Positions 1-7,405 of a stretch of 17,321 bases of DNA are shown here, in pieces. Location: the NCBI GenBank assembly GCA_934500855.1, contig CAKSUH010000006.1:1-17321 (forward strand), given 5' to 3'. The stretch is from an uncultured Eubacteriales bacterium (GTDB taxonomy: Bacteria; Bacillota; Clostridia; Oscillospirales; CAG-272). The first letter of the stretch is position 1; the number at the start of each line of letters is the position of its first letter. Under the pieces are notes generated by a model. It had not been told where the DNA came from. It did not search any database and worked only from the letters and a program-made list of their open reading frames with translations. The translations under genes were made by a program, and so were the position numbers.

Positions 1-966
1 CATGATTGGAGCGGAGAGCTGACCGAGCGGCTGTTTGAAGCGCTCGATTTCCTGCGCGCGGCTGACGATTACGGCGAAAACTATCGCACGCTGATCGAGC
101 CGCACGGGCGGGACGGGTGCGACGCGACGCTCTGGTGCGCCGATCCGTCAGAGCATATCGCGGAGACGCTCCGGCGCGTTCACGGCGCGGCGCTGTTCTC
201 GGCCACGCTCACGCCGCTGCCGTTCTATCGCGATCTGCTCGGGCTGAGCGGGGAAACGGGCGCGCTGCTCGATCTGCCCTCGCCCTTCCCGCGCGAGAAC
301 CTCATGGTGCTGCGCTATGCGCTGCCGCTGAGATACCGCGAGCGCGAAGGCTCGATGGACGCGCTGTGCCGGTCGCTCGAGGCGTTCATCTCGGCAAAGC
401 GCGGTAGCTTCCTGGTGTGCTTTCCGTCCTACGCGTTCATGCGGCAGGTGGCCGGGCGCATGGCGGGAATAGCGCGGCTGCTGGTTCAGTCGCCCGGCAT
501 GGACGAGGCGGCGCGGCGCGCGTTTCTTGATGCGGCGGAGCGCGAGCCGGACGAAACGACGGCGCTGTTCGTCGTCATGGGCGGCGTGTTCTCGGAGGGA
601 ATCGACCTGCCGGACAACCGGCTGAGCGGCGCGGCCATCGTGGGCACGGGCGTGCCGCAGCTTTCGCCGCCGCTGGACGCGCTGCGGGAGATCTATGAGG
701 CGCGCTATCACAGCGGCTATGCCTACGCCTATCAGTATCCGGGGCTGGCGCGGGTGTATCAGGCGGCGGGGCGCGTCATTCGCTCGGAAAGCGACCGCGG
801 GGCCGTGCTGCTGATCGACGCGCGTTGGGCGGATCGCGATCACCGCGCGCTGCTGCCGCCGCACTGGGCCGTGCGCGATGTGCGCGGGGAAGCGGACATG
901 GCGGCGGCGCTCAAGACATTCTGGACTGTTCAGGAGGAGAAAAAGCATGATTTACAAGGCGACTGA
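1..966 (+). CDS. DinG/Rad3 (XPD-like) ATP-dependent DNA helicase, C-terminal part
   Basis: The gene enters from the left edge in frame 1; 321 codons are visible and the N-terminal half with the Walker boxes lies outside. What is seen is helicase domain 2 of the superfamily 2 XPD/DinG type: ALFSATLTP (residues 64-72 of the visible part, motif III), GGVFSEGIDLPD (194-205, motif V) and QAAGRVIRSESDRG (254-267, motif VI with its arginine finger). Known members unwind DNA 5'-3' and usually carry a [4Fe-4S] cluster, whose cysteines would be in the missing part. The last 20 bases overlap the next gene, so the two are probably cotranscribed. The family is secure; the exact orthologue (DinG or another Rad3-related helicase) is not. 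Confidence 0.88.
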   Translation, partial: HDWSGELTERLFEALDFLRAADDYGENYRTLIEPHGRDGCDATLWCADPSEHIAETLRRVHGAALFSATLTPLPFYRDLLGLSGETGALLDLPSPFPRENLMVLRYALPLRYREREGSMDALCRSLEAFISAKRGSFLVCFPSYAFMRQVAGRMAGIARLLVQSPGMDEAARRAFLDAAEREPDETTALFVVMGGVFSEGIDLPDNRLSGAAIVGTGVPQLSPPLDALREIYEARYHSGYAYAYQYPGLARVYQAAGRVIRSESDRGAVLLIDARWADRDHRALLPPHWAVRDVRGEADMAAALKTFWTVQEEKKHDLQGD

Positions 967-1819
967 AATTAAAATCACCAAAACGAAGCTGGTCATCGGC
1001 GTGCCGGAGCCGTTCAAGCTGCTGCACGTCACCGATTCGCACCTCATCTATTCCGACGATCAGGACAGCGATATGCAGCGCAAGCTGATGGCCATGCGCC
1101 GCGAGGCCTATGATTCCAAGCACGGCGACAACTGCTGCCGCCGCTGGTGCGACGCGCTGTTTCAGTATGCGAAGGACAACGGCGAGCTGCTCGTCCACAC
1201 GGGCGATCTGATCGACTTTGTGTCGCAGGCAAATCTGGACCGTGCAAAGCGGTTCTTTGACGAAAACGATGTGGCGCTGGTCACGGCGGGCAATCACGAA
1301 TTCGCAATCTACATCGGGGACGGCGAAAAGGAGAATGCGGAATACCGCAACCGAAGCCTTGCAACGGTGCAGTCGTATTTTCCGAACGACATCCGCTTTT
1401 ACGCCCGCGAGATGAGCGGGGTGAAGCTGATCGGCATGGACGACGGCTACTACCGCTTTGAGGGGTGGCAGTTGGAGAGACTGAAACAGGAAGCGGCGGA
1501 CGGCATGCCGATTCTGCTGTTTTTGCACAACCCAATCTACACGCCCGAACTTCACGAGGTGCTGACGCACGGCAACCCGACCTGCTCGTTTCTGGTGGGC
1601 GTTCCGGAGGAACTGACCCGCCGCTACCCGCCCGATCGCATGGAGCAACAGACTCCCGACGCGGTGACATTGGAGACGGTTGACTACATCAGGTCCTGCC
1701 CGCTGATCCGCGCGGTGTTCACGGGACATCTCCATTGCGACGCGGAAACCATGCTGACCGAAACCCTGCCGCAGTACATTACAAGCATGACAACGGCGCG
1801 GGTGATACAGGTCAGGTAA
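947..1819 (+). CDS. Calcineurin-like metallophosphoesterase
   Basis: A 290-residue phosphoesterase with the full set of dinuclear-metal motifs: D30-S-H32, GDLID (86-90, D87), GNHE (115-118), H194 in LFLHNP and GHLH (260-263). The start at 947 is chosen because AGGAGG at 932-937 sits nine bases ahead of it and the protein then begins just before the first beta-strand; the frame stays open to 878 but has no better signal. The ribosome binding site and start lie inside the helicase gene (20-base overlap), which suggests translational coupling. No signal peptide or membrane segment is visible, so it is probably cytoplasmic. The substrate (nucleotide, phosphodiester or phosphoprotein) cannot be read from the sequence. 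Confidence 0.88.
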   Translation: MIYKATEIKITKTKLVIGVPEPFKLLHVTDSHLIYSDDQDSDMQRKLMAMRREAYDSKHGDNCCRRWCDALFQYAKDNGELLVHTGDLIDFVSQANLDRAKRFFDENDVALVTAGNHEFAIYIGDGEKENAEYRNRSLATVQSYFPNDIRFYAREMSGVKLIGMDDGYYRFEGWQLERLKQEAADGMPILLFLHNPIYTPELHEVLTHGNPTCSFLVGVPEELTRRYPPDRMEQQTPDAVTLETVDYIRSCPLIRAVFTGHLHCDAETMLTETLPQYITSMTTARVIQVR

Positions 1820-1867
1820 GCGACCCCAAATTCTACCGGTATCAATTAAAAAAGGGAGGATACAACC

Positions 1868-4015
1868 ATGAAGAAACTGATTTCCGTTCTGCTGATTCTC
1901 GCGATGCTCGCGGCGATGATTCCCGCCGCATTCGTCGCAACCTCGGCAGAACCCGCGACCGCGACACCTACGGGGAACTGGACTGATGAGGGGAACTATG
2001 ACATCTCTTGGTGCAAAACCTTGTCTGAAGCAAAACCCGGTGAAACTTTTGAGTTGAACGGCAAGTATTATCACATCATGGCGTGGACCAATCAGACCTA
2101 TCACATTACCACGGAGGCGCAATTGGCAGGACTTGCTTATCTGTCAAACAAGGCGTCCGGCGACTTGTTCAAAGGCGACACCTTCTACATCGATGCGGAT
2201 TTGGACCTTAGCGCACACTATTGGATTCCGATCAGCCAAAACTCGAAATTCCGCGGCAGTCTTATCGGAAAGCTGAACGGTGTGGACGGCGGTGTTGCAA
2301 CCATTACGGGTATGACGATTCAGTCTACCTCGGGTGCTGTCGGATTGGTCGGCAAATTCGGCGGTGACTGGATTGAAAACCTGAGACTTGTAAATGCCAA
2401 AATCAGCGCAAAGAAATTCACTGTGGGCAGCTTTGTCGGTTGGCAGGATGGCAATGTCGGCAGTGGCGTGATGTATGGCAAACGGCAGGGAGGCTATCGC
2501 AATCTGTTTGCTGATACGGAGATTGCCCTGAGTGAGGGAGATGGCAGCAAGTACGATGATGTCGGCGGTATTGTTGGTATCATCAATGGGTGCAGTACTG
2601 CCAACTTGCCGACCGTTATAACCAAGTGCGTCTTTACGGGAACGATTTCCGCGCAGAACGCGGATACGGTCGGCGGAATCGTTGCATATGTAGACGGCGG
2701 CAAGATGGAACAGTCCGCTTCCGTCATCACCGACTGCGTGGTGATTTCGGAAAAGATGGAATTCGGTGCGGTTTATACCGCACAGGATTGGGAAACAGGC
2801 TTTGGAGGCATTGCGGGAACCCTGTACTCGGGTTTATCGGGCGACGACGCTCCCAAGGCGCCTGCAAATGTGTCAAATTGCTATGTCGCTGCCACAATGA
2901 TTGTTTCTGATGCGAGCGACGGCAAGTCGACGAGTGTCGGCGGCATCGTCGGAACAAGTTGTGATCAGACCAAGACTTATACCGACTGCCAGTTTGACGG
3001 GATCATCGTCGGCGCGGCAACCTATCGCCGCACGGCAGGAATCCTCGGCAGAAGTATGAGTAATACGACCTTTGATAATTGCGTGGTCAGCGGAATCGCG
3101 CTCGGCATGGACAAGAGCGGCAACCTGAATGCTTCCAGATTGGGCGGCACAGGTTCCGCTCCGACCGTGAACAATGTCTATACTTCCGTCAGGATGGTTG
3201 ACAGCTGGGCGAACAACAGTGTGTCGACCCAAATCGCCGCCGACACCGACCTTTCCGCTCTGCTTGCCCGTAAGGATACGGACGGCAATGCAATCTGGGT
3301 CAAAGAGGGGAGAACTCTTTACCCGATTCTCGCAATCGCAAAGAACTACCTGAACGACGGAAACAAGCATCTGTCGGTTGCGATGAGCGGCGCGGACTTC
3401 TCGTGGTTCAATCCTTCCGACACGGGTCGCGCCAAGACCGTGACCAACGAGCGCGAGCTGTGGGCGTTGGAGAAGTTGCTGACTGCCGCAGGCGCAAAGC
3501 AGTCCGCATTCCTGACCCTGCAGAAGATCAGCGTCAGGAATGTGCTGATTCCGATGCTGGATGATTTGTCCGCCGACATGAAAACCGCGCTCCTTGCCAA
3601 GATTGCAGCCGCGACCGACACTGCGCAGGTGGTCAATGTTTACGCGCAGACCAGCAAGGCAGTAGCCGACGGCAACTATGCGGTTCGCTTTGTTGCCGAG
3701 ATCAACGGCAATCAGTGGGCGGGCGCAGGCTTCGATCTGCTGGTCAGCTACATCACCTCCGACGGCGTGAAGATGACTTCCAAACTGACCGAACAGGCAG
3801 TCACGGTATGCTACAAGAGCATTTCGGCGGGGAGCGACAGTGTGACCGCACCTGACGGACATTACTTCATCGTGGTTGTTCTGGACAATATCCCCGCCGC
3901 CAACGGAAATATGACTTTCACCGTTGCCGCTTACGCGAACGGTGCGGACGGCGCGGTTTACGGAAACACGGGCGTCATCACATTCGATGCGAGCGGTTCG
4001 GTTGTCGCGGATTGA
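1868..4015 (+). CDS. Secreted GLUG-type beta-helix surface protein
   Basis: A 715-residue exported protein starting 7 bases after a strong GGGAGGA site. Residues 1-26 are a Sec signal peptide (KK, then a long hydrophobic run, cleavage probably after TSA). Residues about 80-445 hold irregular repeats built on VGGIVG / C.F.G.I (for example 232-237, 268-272, 357-362, 389-394), typical of GLUG-like right-handed beta-helices. Residues about 525-600 look helical. Residues 603-710 (from YAVRFVAEI to the end) resemble a beta-sandwich module I recall at the C-terminus of many gut-clostridial secreted proteins. There is no LPXTG, dockerin, SLH or C-terminal membrane anchor, so attachment is unclear. 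The beta-helix part looks less GC-rich than neighbouring genes. Adhesion or glycan binding is plausible but not shown. Confidence 0.8.
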   Translation: MKKLISVLLILAMLAAMIPAAFVATSAEPATATPTGNWTDEGNYDISWCKTLSEAKPGETFELNGKYYHIMAWTNQTYHITTEAQLAGLAYLSNKASGDLFKGDTFYIDADLDLSAHYWIPISQNSKFRGSLIGKLNGVDGGVATITGMTIQSTSGAVGLVGKFGGDWIENLRLVNAKISAKKFTVGSFVGWQDGNVGSGVMYGKRQGGYRNLFADTEIALSEGDGSKYDDVGGIVGIINGCSTANLPTVITKCVFTGTISAQNADTVGGIVAYVDGGKMEQSASVITDCVVISEKMEFGAVYTAQDWETGFGGIAGTLYSGLSGDDAPKAPANVSNCYVAATMIVSDASDGKSTSVGGIVGTSCDQTKTYTDCQFDGIIVGAATYRRTAGILGRSMSNTTFDNCVVSGIALGMDKSGNLNASRLGGTGSAPTVNNVYTSVRMVDSWANNSVSTQIAADTDLSALLARKDTDGNAIWVKEGRTLYPILAIAKNYLNDGNKHLSVAMSGADFSWFNPSDTGRAKTVTNERELWALEKLLTAAGAKQSAFLTLQKISVRNVLIPMLDDLSADMKTALLAKIAAATDTAQVVNVYAQTSKAVADGNYAVRFVAEINGNQWAGAGFDLLVSYITSDGVKMTSKLTEQAVTVCYKSISAGSDSVTAPDGHYFIVVVLDNIPAANGNMTFTVAAYANGADGAVYGNTGVITFDASGSVVAD

Positions 4016-4033
4016 GAAAGGGAGGAGAAAACG

Positions 4034-4171
4034 ATGAAAAACGGATATCAGACCCCTGCTTTTTGGATGGTTGGACTGGCGGAGGAGGACATCCTCACGC
4101 TCTCCACTCTGAATTCCGCGAATGACGCGGAGGTTGACACACTGGATTATATTAAAAACATCAAGTGGTAA
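4034..4171 (+). CDS. Small 45-residue peptide downstream of the secreted protein
   Basis: A short gene 18 bases after the secreted protein, with a near-perfect GGGAGGAG site, an ATG, 45 codons, a TAA stop and an excellent terminator just behind it. The product begins MKNGYQTPAFWMV and continues GLAEEDILTLSTL; the rest is acidic and ends in Trp. The pattern M-K-x(2)-Y-x-x-P, then an E-D-I-L-T-x-S stretch, matches a type of 40-60-residue peptide I remember from gut Clostridia, often near secreted proteins; I know of no assigned function. There is no signal peptide, membrane segment or cysteine. It could be a modified-peptide precursor, but no modifying enzyme lies next to it. The ribosome site and terminator make a real gene likely. 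Confidence 0.72.
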   Translation: MKNGYQTPAFWMVGLAEEDILTLSTLNSANDAEVDTLDYIKNIKW

Positions 4172-4177
4172 AAGCGG

Positions 4178-4213
4178 AAACGGACGGAGCGCTTCGGCAC
4201 TCCGTCCGTTTTT
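4178..4213 (+). terminator. Rho-independent terminator after the peptide gene
   Basis: The stem AAACGGACGGAG (4178-4189) pairs with CTCCGTCCGTTT (4200-4211), the loop is about ten bases with a CTTCGG core, and five T follow the stem's GC part. It closes the secreted protein plus peptide unit. Confidence 0.93.
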
Positions 4214-4450
4214 GAAGCAATACCGCGCTTTTTAATGGCACAATCACGGGTCGTGCGGTATTGCCTTGAATTCCGCCCGAGCAGAAAACTACAGCAAACA
4301 GCATTTCTAACCATTGACTTTTCCGCCGCGGAGTGCTATCCTGTAGGCGATAACGGAACGGCTTTCCGGTTGCCGATTTTACAACCTGAATGCTGTCCTC
4401 CCTCATCCGTCGCCTGTGGCGACACCTTCCCCCTCGAAGGGGAAGGCTAC

Positions 4451-4540
4451 TGTACGAGGCTTTTTCGCTTTTACCGTGAAATATAGATATCTGAATGCCG
4501 AAAGCACTTTTTGAAACTTTGCAGGACTGCTATAAGCCTT
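4451..4540 (+). repeat. Direct repeat, copy A, inside the inverted-repeat element
   Basis: Begins TGTACGAGGC and ends GGACTGCTATAAGCCTT. It matches 4565-4646 almost base for base, apart from eight extra bases in the T-rich stretch near 4461-4472 and two substitutions (AAACTTT/AAATTTT, CTGC/CTGA). Confidence 0.88.
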
Positions 4541-4564
4541 TTTCCTGAAAGGGAGGAGGGCAGC

Positions 4565-4646
4565 TGTACGAGGCTTTTACCGTGAAATATAGATATCTGA
4601 ATGCCGAAAGCACTTTTTGAAATTTTGCAGGACTGATATAAGCCTT
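4565..4646 (+). repeat. Direct repeat, copy B, inside the inverted-repeat element
   Basis: The second copy of the 4451-4540 unit. Its last six bases (AGCCTT, 4641-4646) are the first six of the right inverted arm, so the direct and inverted repeats share a junction. This suggests that arm and tail moved or duplicated together. Confidence 0.88.
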
Positions 4647-4719
4647 CCCCTTCGAGGGGGAAGGTGTCGCCGTAGGCGACGGATGAGGGCGAATTACAAT
4701 AACCCGAGAGGAGAACAAA

Positions 4720-5877
4720 ATGCTTTTGACAAAAGAGGAATGGTTGGCGCCTTTGCGCAAGACCGTCAGCGAGCGGGACGCCTGCCTGTTGGACGCCGCC
4801 TATGAGGTTCTGAAACGGAATACCATCCGCGAGAAAAGCGCGCCGTGGGGCGATGTCCCCGTCATTTCGCCGTGGTCCGGTCCTTGTGCGGGCATCTGGA
4901 ACTGGGATTCCGCGTTCCATGCCATGGCGGTCTCGCGCTATGACACGGCGCTTGCAAAAAGCTGCATCGACGCGTTCGTCAACTTTCAGCTTCCCACGGG
5001 GATGTTCCCCGATGTGATCCATGTTGACGGCAGGGTATGCGACAACTACGGCAAGCCGCCTGTGCTTCCGTGGGCGACGATGATTGTCTATCGCCGCGAC
5101 GGCGACCGTCACTTCCTGCGGCGGTGCTATGACCGCTATGTGCGGAATGCGGCGTTCTGGGAGGTGAACCGCCGGGATCGCGGGCTGTTCTTCTATTCCG
5201 CCCAACAGCATCCCGAGGCGGAGAACTACCTCCACCCGCGTTGGGAATCGGGTTGGGACAACTCCCCGCGTTGGGATGAGTTTCCGATTACCGACCTTTG
5301 GGCGGTTGACCTCAACTGTTACATGGTGATGTTCTACCGCGCCATGGCGGAAGCGGCGGAGATACTGGGAGAGGAAAAGGTCGTTTGGCTCGACAAAGCG
5401 GCGGCGCTCGCCGAACGGATCGAAGCGGAACTGTTTGATCCCGCGCAGGGGGCTTATGCCGACCGCAACCGCAAAAACGGCAAATTCGTCACGGTTCTGT
5501 CGCCCGCCTCGTTTATGCCGCTTTTCATCGGGACTGCTTCGCGCGAGTGCGCGGAAGCAATGGCGCGCCTTGCCGCCGACCCGAAGAAATTCTACCCGGG
5601 TATGCCGACCGTGACCTACGATTGCCCCGCGTACTCCACCGACTATTGGCGCGGGCAGACATGGCTGAATGTGGCGTTTTTCGCTTATAAAGGACTGTAC
5701 GATTACGGTTTTACAAAGGTCGCGGAGGAGATACGGGAATTTATCCTGTCGATGGTCTATGACGGACTGTCTCGCGGCATTTCGGAAAATTACGATTCGA
5801 TTGCGCGTCGCGGACGGTTCAATAATTCCTTCTCATGGAGCGCCGCATTCGTGATGGAATTTATTCTGGAGAGATAA
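4720..5877 (+). CDS. Trehalase/GH63-like glycoside hydrolase (MGH1-like, clan GH-G)
   Basis: A 385-residue (alpha/alpha)6-barrel hydrolase without signal peptide, hence cytoplasmic. Family marks are WNWDSAFH (60-67), ESGWDNSPRWD (176-186), YWRGQTW (309-315), ISENYDS (354-360) and FSWSAAF (371-377). By analogy with GH63 and GH37, D180 is the probable general acid and E356 the probable base. The start has GAGAGGAG seven bases ahead. It is shorter than GH63 enzymes, consistent with a bare catalytic barrel acting on a small oligosaccharide or glycoside. The substrate cannot be assigned; glucosyl or mannosyl-glycerate-type substrates are options. It stands alone: no transporter, regulator or second sugar enzyme is beside it, and a terminator follows at once. 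Confidence 0.82.
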   Translation: MLLTKEEWLAPLRKTVSERDACLLDAAYEVLKRNTIREKSAPWGDVPVISPWSGPCAGIWNWDSAFHAMAVSRYDTALAKSCIDAFVNFQLPTGMFPDVIHVDGRVCDNYGKPPVLPWATMIVYRRDGDRHFLRRCYDRYVRNAAFWEVNRRDRGLFFYSAQQHPEAENYLHPRWESGWDNSPRWDEFPITDLWAVDLNCYMVMFYRAMAEAAEILGEEKVVWLDKAAALAERIEAELFDPAQGAYADRNRKNGKFVTVLSPASFMPLFIGTASRECAEAMARLAADPKKFYPGMPTVTYDCPAYSTDYWRGQTWLNVAFFAYKGLYDYGFTKVAEEIREFILSMVYDGLSRGISENYDSIARRGRFNNSFSWSAAFVMEFILER

Positions 5878-5878
5878 T

Positions 5879-5920
5879 AAAAACGCCTTGCCTGTGTTTG
5901 ATTACAGGCAAGGCGTTTTT
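5879..5920. terminator. Bidirectional terminator between convergent genes
   Basis: The perfect 13-base stem ACGCCTTGCCTGT (5883-5895) pairs with ACAGGCAAGGCGT (5904-5916), flanked by an A run on the left and a T run on the right. It can serve both the glycosidase gene (+) and the kinase gene (-), whose stop is 12 bases away. Confidence 0.95.
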
Positions 5921-5931
5921 GCGTTATCGTG

Positions 5932-6729
5932 TTACGGCATTCCTGCCGCCATACGGCAGAAGCGGGTTGCGGGCTGTGCTTCGCCGTCTGTCTGAAGCGG
6001 GACCGGCTCGGTATAGCAGACCTCGATCCGATTACCGCAGAGAACCGTGACATTGTTCCGATACTTTTCAGCCCGTCCGTCGGCAAGCGCGCGGAGGACC
6101 CGTTCCGCCCGCCACCTGCCCGCGTCATGCAGAATCATGACCGAGATTCTGCTGCCTGCGCAAAGACGGTTTTGCTTCGGGGTCGGCATGATGCCGCCGC
6201 AGAATTTTCCGTGCGTTACGGGAACGAGCCAGACTTTGCTGTAGGAATGCGGGACGCCGTCCACCGTGACGGTGACATTGGTCGGTCGGTGGGGCAGGCG
6301 CGGGATCCCGGAGACGGAGCTTCCGACAAAATTGCTGACCCCGTTGAGAACCCGCAGGGAGCCGCGTTCGGTCTGGACGGTCGGCAGATTGTGCAGATAG
6401 CGATTGATACGCACGGGTGGGTCCCCGTACTGCCGACCGATGTCGTGCCAGAAATCGTTGTGATGCCCGGTCGGATAGTAATAGATGTCATGGCGGAGCG
6501 GCACGGCGCCGATTCCGTTGATGAAGTGCGCAAGCGTTCCGTCACCGCCCGCAATCAGGACCGCGTCCTGCGGCGCAATTTTCGCAAAAAAGGAGGAGTA
6601 GCTGTCGATTTCGGTGATGTCGTAGAAGCGCATTTCGCAATCCTGCAACACATCCGGCAGGCGCATGGCGCGTTCTGTTCCGCTGCCGCCTCCCGCCAGT
6701 GGATTGTAAAGGATGCGGTAGTGTTTCAT
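5932..6729 (-). CDS. Diacylglycerol/lipid kinase family protein
   Basis: 265 residues with the diacylglycerol kinase catalytic fold: NPLAGGG (9-15), the nucleotide loop GGDGTLAHFING (61-72) and PTGHHNDFWHDIG (86-98). Members phosphorylate diacylglycerol or related lipids with ATP; diacylglycerol kinase yields phosphatidic acid. The last motif is unusual: most members have GTGNDFA, while here two His sit between TG and NDF and Pro replaces the first Gly. A C-terminal CGGIMPTPKQN (196-206) fits the beta-sandwich domain. The ATG overlaps the TGA of plsY by four bases (ATGA), a coupled two-gene operon in which both products feed phosphatidic acid synthesis. The lipid substrate is inferred only. 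Confidence 0.83.
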   Translation of the reverse strand: MKHYRILYNPLAGGGSGTERAMRLPDVLQDCEMRFYDITEIDSYSSFFAKIAPQDAVLIAGGDGTLAHFINGIGAVPLRHDIYYYPTGHHNDFWHDIGRQYGDPPVRINRYLHNLPTVQTERGSLRVLNGVSNFVGSSVSGIPRLPHRPTNVTVTVDGVPHSYSKVWLVPVTHGKFCGGIMPTPKQNRLCAGSRISVMILHDAGRWRAERVLRALADGRAEKYRNNVTVLCGNRIEVCYTEPVPLQTDGEAQPATRFCRMAAGMP

Positions 6730-7385
6730 TTTTTGACAGTCTCCGTTCCGGAAGCCTTTTTTTCGCTGTGACCGAACAGGTTGAATTTCGATTCGGTTCC
6801 CGAGAGGAGGCGTTCGATGTTCGCCTTATGCCGCCAGATCAGCAGAAGGACCGACACGGCGCACAGGGGCAGAACTGCGGCATGGGAGGTCCCGAGAAAC
6901 CCGAGCGCGAGAATGAAGGTGATGCCTGCGCTGATGGATGCGAGCGACATCAGCTTGACGGTGAACAGCAGAAGCAGGAATGCGCCGACGGCAATCAGTC
7001 CCGCGCGCCAGTCCACAAACCAGATGGACGCGAGCCACACCATAACGGTCTTACCGCCCTTGAAACGGTACCAGACGGGGTAGGCATGCCCAAGCATGGC
7101 AAACAGTGCGCCGTAGGCGGCTCCGAGTTGGAAGTTGCTCAACGCATAGCGGAAGAGGTATCCCGCAAACACGCAGGCGAGGATGCCTTTGCAGAGGTCG
7201 AGCAGAAAGACGAGCCACGCGAATTTCCACCCGTATACGCGCTTGAAGTTGGTAAACCCGGGATTCTTGCTTCCCTGTGTGCGGATGTCCTGCCGATAGA
7301 TCATTTTCGACAGCAGGATGGCGGGATTCACTCCCGCGATAAGGTAGGGGACGATTGCCGCAAGTACGAATGCTAAGATTTTCAT
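6726..7385 (-). CDS. plsY: Glycerol-3-phosphate acyltransferase PlsY (clostridial variant)
   Basis: A 219-residue polytopic membrane protein. PlsY uses acyl-phosphate to acylate glycerol-3-phosphate, the first step of phosphatidic acid synthesis. Motifs seen: DIRTQGSKNPGFTNFKR (33-49, normally GSGNxGATNxxR) and GHAYPVWYRFKGGKTV (99-114, normally GHxFPxxxxFKGGKGVAT). Motif 1, usually GSI or SGS, reads AGVNPA (17-22), so the usual Ser is missing. I recall clostridial proteins with NPGFTNFKR, so this may be a paralogue group rather than a defect. The start follows AAAGGAAC by four bases. No partner plsX is in the window. A cytoplasmic tail rich in Lys, Glu and Ser closes the protein. Confidence 0.86.
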   Translation of the reverse strand: MKILAFVLAAIVPYLIAGVNPAILLSKMIYRQDIRTQGSKNPGFTNFKRVYGWKFAWLVFLLDLCKGILACVFAGYLFRYALSNFQLGAAYGALFAMLGHAYPVWYRFKGGKTVMVWLASIWFVDWRAGLIAVGAFLLLLFTVKLMSLASISAGITFILALGFLGTSHAAVLPLCAVSVLLLIWRHKANIERLLSGTESKFNLFGHSEKKASGTETVKK

Positions 7386-7405
7386 GTTTGTTCCTTTCTA
7401 AAGTA

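Larger units (their letters stand above)
4400..4689. repeat. Composite inverted-repeat element (MITE-like)
   Basis: Two 49-base arms, 4400-4448 and 4641-4689, are reverse complements of each other except for loop bases. Each arm has two hairpins: GTCGCC with GGCGAC (loop TGT in one arm, TAC in the other orientation) and CCTTCCCC-TCGA-GGGGAAGG. The CCCTCATCC...GGGGAAGG form resembles a repeat I recall as very common in Oscillospiraceae genomes. Between the arms lies a direct duplication (4451-4540 and 4565-4646) and a degenerate third palindrome (about 4535-4564). No transposase or target duplication is obvious. Confidence 0.8.
4214..4719. other. Gene-free stretch: spacer plus inverted-repeat element
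   Basis: No gene is supported in these 506 bases. 4214-4399 is lower-GC sequence without a clear motif. 4400-4689 is a repeat element described separately. 4690-4719 holds the GAGAGGAG ribosome site of the glycosidase gene. I saw no convincing promoter for that gene outside the element. Confidence 0.6.

Noticed and set aside
911..2122. Open frame on the minus strand (about 403 codons) across the phosphoesterase gene
   Set aside because: It lies opposite all metallophosphoesterase motifs, spans an intergenic gap, and has no family features of its own.
2873..3862. Open frame on the minus strand inside the secreted protein gene
   Set aside because: The + strand has signal peptide, repeats, ribosome site and terminator; the antisense product shows no recognisable domain.
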